From Archangium minus (GTDB lineage Bacteria; Myxococcota; Myxococcia; Myxococcales; Myxococcaceae), in NCBI RefSeq assembly GCF_044360475.1, contig NZ_CP043494.1:6262001-6326000 (forward strand): a stretch of DNA of 64,000 bases, given 5' to 3'. The translations under genes and the position numbers were made by a program. Shown here one piece after another: positions 60,781 through 64,000 of the stretch. The notes under the pieces were generated by a model that was not told where the DNA came from, made no database searches, and was given only the letters and a program-made list of their open reading frames with translations. Numbering within the stretch: the stretch's first letter is position 1; the number at the start of each line of letters is the position of its first letter.

Positions 60781-62046
60781 ATGCGTACCAAGCTGCCCTT
60801 CCTGGGCGCCCTTGTCCTGGGTGCCTTCGGTGGTGTTCTCGCCACCTCTTGCCAGACGTATGACTTCGAGCCGGTGGATCCGCTCGCGATTTCTCAGACA
60901 ACGAAATCGCGGCGGGTTGTGGCGAAGGTGTCCAAGCCGAACCTGATGCTGCTGGTGGACAAGTCCGCCTCGATGACGGCCCCGGTAGACCCGTCGCTTC
61001 CGGCCTGTAAGCTGAGCGACGGTAAAGTCTGTGGCGATTCTGAGCAGCGTCCGTGCAATACAGCCGTTTGCCCCACGCGCTGGAGCGAGCTGCAGGGCGC
61101 GATGCAGGACTTCCTCAAGAGCAGTGGCTCTCTCGCGCGTTTCGGGCTCGCCACCTACCCAGCGGGTAATTCGCTTAACTCGTGCGACCCCTCGTCCAAG
61201 GTTGAAGTCGCCTTGCCTGCCGCGAGTGTCGAGGACGTGGCCTCACTCGAGAAGAACGCCGAGGATGTGAAGAATGCGATCCTCGCGATCAAGAACTCCT
61301 CGACCACGGGCGAGTTGGTGCCCAGAGGGGGTACACCCACCAGCGAGAGCCTCGCGTTCCTGGGCAAACTCAATGAGATGCAGACGGGCGATCGTTCCGA
61401 TTTCGTGCTGCTGCTCACGGACGGTCTCCCCAACTGCAACAGGAACTTCCCGACCCCCGCGCCGAGTCCCGATTGCTTCTGCACCCTGTCGGCTAGCTGC
61501 AGCGCTGCCCCGCAGATCGGCTGCCTCGACGCGAATGCCTCGGTGACGGCGGTGCAGGACCTGCGCAACAAGGAGATCCAGACCATCGTCATCGGTTTCG
61601 GCGCGGACTTCGACGCCTCCAGCGAGTCGGGCAGACGGGGAGCGGAGACCCTCAACCAGATGGCCGTGGTGGGCGGTTTCAATCGCACGTGCGCGCGGGA
61701 CGTGGACTGCGGCACGGGTGACACGTGTGACACGGCCGCGGGGCTCTGCAAGCGCCGCTTCTTCCAGGCGTCCAACAGGGCGGAGCTGGTCTCGGCCCTG
61801 CGAGACATCAGCAACCAGATCCTGGTTCAAGAGCCCTGTCTGTTTGCCTTCGAGGACGACTCCGAGCGTCCGGACTCGCAGGATCTGGCGGTGGTCTACG
61901 TCGACGGGGAGCGCCTCTCCCCGGGTGTGGACTGGAGCCTGACGGAGGAGGGCATCTCCTTCGCGGGCGCCACGTGCGAGCGTCTCAAGAACTCCACGGA
62001 GGCGACGCCTGTGAACGTCGAGGTGCGCACCGTTCAGCGGCGGTAG
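60781..62046 (+). CDS. cglB: Adventurous gliding motility VWA-domain lipoprotein CglB
   Basis: 421 residues; the Myxococcus xanthus CglB adhesin is about the same length. Lipobox ATSC puts the lipidated Cys at 24. A von Willebrand A domain begins at PNLMLLVDKSASM (D60-x-S62-x-S64, a complete MIDAS DxSxS) and continues through FGLATYPAG and DFVLLLTDGLPNC. Cysteines are numerous (ACKLSDGKVCGD, CFCTLSASC, CARDVDCGTGDTC). In M. xanthus CglB is the surface adhesin of the gliding focal-adhesion complex and is transferable between cells. The assignment rests on length, N-terminus and VWA context. ATG 60781 has GGAG ~10 nt upstream. Confidence 0.8.
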   Translation: MRTKLPFLGALVLGAFGGVLATSCQTYDFEPVDPLAISQTTKSRRVVAKVSKPNLMLLVDKSASMTAPVDPSLPACKLSDGKVCGDSEQRPCNTAVCPTRWSELQGAMQDFLKSSGSLARFGLATYPAGNSLNSCDPSSKVEVALPAASVEDVASLEKNAEDVKNAILAIKNSSTTGELVPRGGTPTSESLAFLGKLNEMQTGDRSDFVLLLTDGLPNCNRNFPTPAPSPDCFCTLSASCSAAPQIGCLDANASVTAVQDLRNKEIQTIVIGFGADFDASSESGRRGAETLNQMAVVGGFNRTCARDVDCGTGDTCDTAAGLCKRRFFQASNRAELVSALRDISNQILVQEPCLFAFEDDSERPDSQDLAVVYVDGERLSPGVDWSLTEEGISFAGATCERLKNSTEATPVNVEVRTVQRR

Positions 62047-62073
62047 TTCCCTGGGGCGGCTTGACGCGCTGAG

Positions 62074-62097
62074 GGGGCGATGCGGTGCGATCGCCCC
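62074..62097. terminator. Hairpin between convergent cglB and GST genes
   Basis: GGGGCGAT (62074-62081) pairs perfectly with ATCGCCCC (62090-62097), loop 8 nt, in the 63-bp gap between two stops. A bidirectional terminator is the simplest reading. Confidence 0.55.
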
Positions 62098-62109
62098 TCG
62101 GGCTGGCTT

Positions 62110-62805
62110 TCAAGCCGCCAGACGCGACCGCAGGTCCTCGAGCGCGACGTGCCCCTTGAATCCACCCGAGCTCGTGGCTGGACGCTCCTCTTCGATCGCG
62201 TGAGCGAAAATCACCGCGGGGTCCGCCTCCAGCCTTTGGATATGGGCGTGGATCCTCGGATAGGCCCGTGGCTCCGCCACGCCGTGGAACGTGGCCCAGC
62301 GCGCGATGCCGATGAAGTAGGCATCGGCGATCGTGCGCGTGTTGCCCACCAGCCATTCCCGTCTGGCCATCATCGCCTCAAGCTCCTTGTGCGCCTTGGC
62401 GACCTTCTCGCGGCCCATTGCCCGTAGCATCTCCTGCACGGGCGGATTCTTCTCCATATCGTAGGAGGCCCAGAGCGGGGCGAACGCCGAGAAGAAGGTC
62501 GTGTTGAGGTAGGCCAGGGTCTCATTGAGCCGGTCATGTTCAGGCGTTCCCTGGGCGAAGCCCAACCGCCGCTCCGGCACCCGGTTGGCCAGGTGCTGCA
62601 AGATCGCGGCGCTTTCAGTCAAGGCGGTGCCGTTCTCGAGCAGCAGGACCGGTGTCTGGCGAACCGGGTTGAACTGCGCGAACAGGTCCTTTGGCGTATC
62701 ATGCGTGATCCGACAGAGCCGGTACGGCAAGCCGAGCCACTCCAGGGCCACGATCGAACCGAATGAACACCCCTGCGGGACTCCATAAAAGAGTACGGGT
62801 TCCAT
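62110..62805 (-). CDS. Glutathione S-transferase family protein
   Basis: 231 residues. N-terminal thioredoxin-like domain with FYGVPQGCSFGSIVALEWLGLPY, the cis-Pro segment RQTPVLLLENG and the glutathione-binding Glu-Ser in ALTESAAILQHLA; C-terminal helical domain with NTRTIADAYFIGIARW. ATG at 62805 is preferred because CTGGAGAAG lies just upstream. It is divergent from an HxlR regulator with an operator-like inverted repeat between them, so induction by electrophiles through HxlR is likely. Confidence 0.9.
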   Translation of the reverse strand: MEPVLFYGVPQGCSFGSIVALEWLGLPYRLCRITHDTPKDLFAQFNPVRQTPVLLLENGTALTESAAILQHLANRVPERRLGFAQGTPEHDRLNETLAYLNTTFFSAFAPLWASYDMEKNPPVQEMLRAMGREKVAKAHKELEAMMARREWLVGNTRTIADAYFIGIARWATFHGVAEPRAYPRIHAHIQRLEADPAVIFAHAIEEERPATSSGGFKGHVALEDLRSRLAA

Positions 62806-62893
62806 GTCTTCTCCAGATGTGGATGTCGCCGCGTCTGAAGTGTCGCGGCTGGAGTTCATATGCGTCAGTCTGGATTGATTGTGAAGTAGGCAC

Positions 62894-62918
62894 AAAAATG
62901 TTGTGCGGTCACATTTTT
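62894..62918. promoter_or_regulatory. Inverted repeat between GST and HxlR genes
   Basis: AAAAATGT (62894-62901) pairs with ACATTTTT (62911-62918) around a 9-nt spacer, and CACAA/TTGTG (62891-62895, 62901-62905) overlaps it. It is AT-rich against a GC-rich background and lies 12 bp before the hxlR start, so it is a good candidate operator for both genes. Confidence 0.55.
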
Positions 62919-62929
62919 CATACTCGGTG

Positions 62930-63349
62930 ATGACGATGAAAGACACGGTCTCTGGATGCCCCATCGAAGATGTGATGCGCCTTCTGAGTGGGCGCTGGCC
63001 CACCTTGTTGATCTATTACTTGAGCAATGGACCCAAGCGGTTCAGCGAGCTGCGTCGCGACAACCCGAAGATCTCGCAACGGATGCTGACGCTCGAGCTT
63101 CGCGAGCTGGAGGCCGCCGGGATTGTGTCCCGCACGATCTACCCGGGTGTGCCCGCGCGCGTAGACTATGAGCTCACGGCGGACGGTCGCGAGTTGGTGC
63201 CCCTGCTCAACGCGCTCGGCGACTGGTGGGGGGCGCTTCGTCAGCGGCACCGGACGGCAGCGGCTCAACCTCATCAGGAAGGAGCAGGCGATGGAGCGCC
63301 TATCCCATACCGGGCTGCCCTGGCGACCCCACCCGGCACCGCAGAATAG
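62930..63349 (+). CDS. HxlR-family transcriptional regulator
   Basis: 139 residues. The HxlR signature is complete: CPIEDVMRLLSGRWPTLLIYYL with the conserved N-terminal Cys used for redox sensing in some members, RFSELRRDNPKISQRMLTLELRELEAAGIVSR as helix-turn-helix and wing entry, and VDYELTADGRELVPLLNALGDWW. The start may be 62930 or 62936. Divergent from the GST gene, which it probably controls. The C-terminal ~25 residues are low-complexity. Confidence 0.9.
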   Translation: MTMKDTVSGCPIEDVMRLLSGRWPTLLIYYLSNGPKRFSELRRDNPKISQRMLTLELRELEAAGIVSRTIYPGVPARVDYELTADGRELVPLLNALGDWWGALRQRHRTAAAQPHQEGAGDGAPIPYRAALATPPGTAE

Positions 63350-63430
63350 GAGTGCTCCAGGATGATGTTGCCTGGGGGTTGTTGATGCCAGGGCTGGGTG
63401 GTTGCGCCAGCGCCCTTGGGGGGTTGTTCC

Positions 63431-63898
63431 ATGAGACGGAAGCTGCCGCTTCAGCCGGCTGGGCTGGCGCTTGTTGCCAGCCTGCTCCTTGCGCTCCTTC
63501 TCTGGGCCTCCAACCGCTCCTGGCAAAGCCTTATCGAGGCTGAGTCCTGGGTGAAGCACACTCACGAGATTCAACTCGCGACCGAGCGTCTCCAGCGCAT
63601 CCTGGTGGATGCCGAAACAGGCCAGCGTGGCTTCCTCGTCACGGGCAATGAGTCGTATCTCGCCCCCTACCACCAGGTCCTCGAGGGGTACCGGCCAGCC
63701 CTTGAGGACGTACGAAAGCTTGCCGCCTACAGCCCCGCCCAACAACAAAGAGTCGAGAGGCTAGAACCTGAGTGGGCCGAGCCAACCAGGCGCTTCATGC
63801 CGTGGGGTGCGGTGCTGCCGCCCTGGCGGAGAACGGATCCACATACGGCGCGACGGCGAGCTGCTCCCAGGTGTCGTGGAGCCCGTCTAGGTACTTGA
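63431..63898 (+). pseudogene. Truncated sensor kinase: signal helix plus part of a CHASE3 domain
   Basis: An N-terminal membrane helix (LALVASLLLALLLWASN) and the first ~90 residues of a CHASE3 extracellular sensor domain are clear (WVKHTHEIQLATERLQRILVDAETGQRGFLVTGNESYLAPY). After about residue 121 the frame continues only as the antisense of the neighbouring GFA-family gene and becomes Arg/Pro-rich. The second membrane helix, HAMP/PAS and kinase domains are absent. It is therefore a 5' remnant cut off by a rearrangement near 63793. Confidence 0.75.
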
Positions 63899-64000
63899 TC
63901 TGGATGCCGGAGAGGTTGGCGCCATCCAGGCAGTTCAGGTTCGCGCTGTAGAACGCTCCGCCCAGCTCCGGAATGTCCCCGTGTCCGAACACGCGGATTC
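63795..64000 (-). CDS. GFA/CENP-V family protein, C-terminal end (5' end outside window)
   Basis: About 68 C-terminal residues. FGHGDIPELGGAFYSANLNCLDGANLSGIQIKYLDG is typical of the end of GFA (glutathione-dependent formaldehyde-activating enzyme) family proteins, which fold around zinc sites; the zinc cysteines would lie in the missing part. Its stop at 63795 falls at the point where the CHASE3 coding sequence on the other strand breaks, so this gene or its segment may have been inserted there. Confidence 0.65.
   Translation of the reverse strand, partial: IRVFGHGDIPELGGAFYSANLNCLDGANLSGIQIKYLDGLHDTWEQLAVAPYVDPFSARAAAPHPTA

Overview
The window is 64 kb of uniformly GC-rich, densely coding DNA that reads as a myxobacterium, most likely suborder Cystobacterineae (Archangium/Cystobacter/Myxococcus type). 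The grounds are a close match to the gliding-motility adhesin CglB, a bacterial lipoxygenase, many lipoproteins and secreted lytic enzymes, STAND ATPase-WD40 and caspase-fold proteins, and strong GGAGG-type ribosome binding sites with frequent ATGA/TGATG overlaps. This assignment is inference from gene content; there is no rRNA or tRNA gene in the window.

Layout. 1-4.1 kb: a lipoxygenase followed 45 bp later on the same strand by a P450 whose I-helix lacks the usual acid-Thr pair, divergent from a short-chain dehydrogenase across an array of TTGACRCGTCAA palindromes. This is a candidate oxylipin pathway. 4.1-13.9 kb: accessory genes lying between two 27-bp direct repeats that resemble a tRNA/tmRNA 3' end: TPR protein, gene remnant, MarR with TetX-like monooxygenase, GH19 chitinase, alpha/beta hydrolase, an internally deleted LysR, a flavodoxin-fold oxidoreductase behind a triple HxlR-like operator, and a saccharopine-dehydrogenase-like protein. 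13.9-15.5 kb: ahcY with an SAH riboswitch. 15.6-17.2 kb: a phage/plasmid-type replication protein with a DnaA domain-I-like tail. 17.4-21.4 kb: four overlapping TadE/TadG-like genes. 21.4-24.4 kb: a two-gene carotenoid operon (CruA-like cyclase, CrtU-like desaturase).

24.5-28.9 kb: ECF sigma, anti-sigma and caspase overlap and are followed closely by a lipoprotein. 29-32.5 kb: LysM-GH19 hydrolase, AraC regulator, alpha/beta hydrolase. 32.5-40.1 kb: the most unusual locus. A CHAT protease with a SIR2-like C-terminus overlaps an nSTAND ATPase carrying 15 nearly identical WD40 blades; beside it are a second caspase-fold protein and a small, probably membrane-active protein. This looks like an NLR-like conflict or cell-death system.

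40-58 kb: mostly exported products and hydrolases: a cell-envelope protein behind a structured leader, a trypsin and a stand-alone copy of its C-terminal domain, a three-subunit molybdenum hydroxylase, a lipoprotein with a phage-tail-like polyglycine domain, a poly-gamma-glutamate hydrolase-like enzyme, a lipase, an amidohydrolase with thioredoxin and a BP74-like protein, a zinc metalloprotease and a beta-helix lipoprotein. 58-64 kb: class II DAHP synthase, a HEAT-like lipoprotein, CglB, a GST divergent from HxlR, a truncated CHASE3 sensor and the end of a GFA-family gene.
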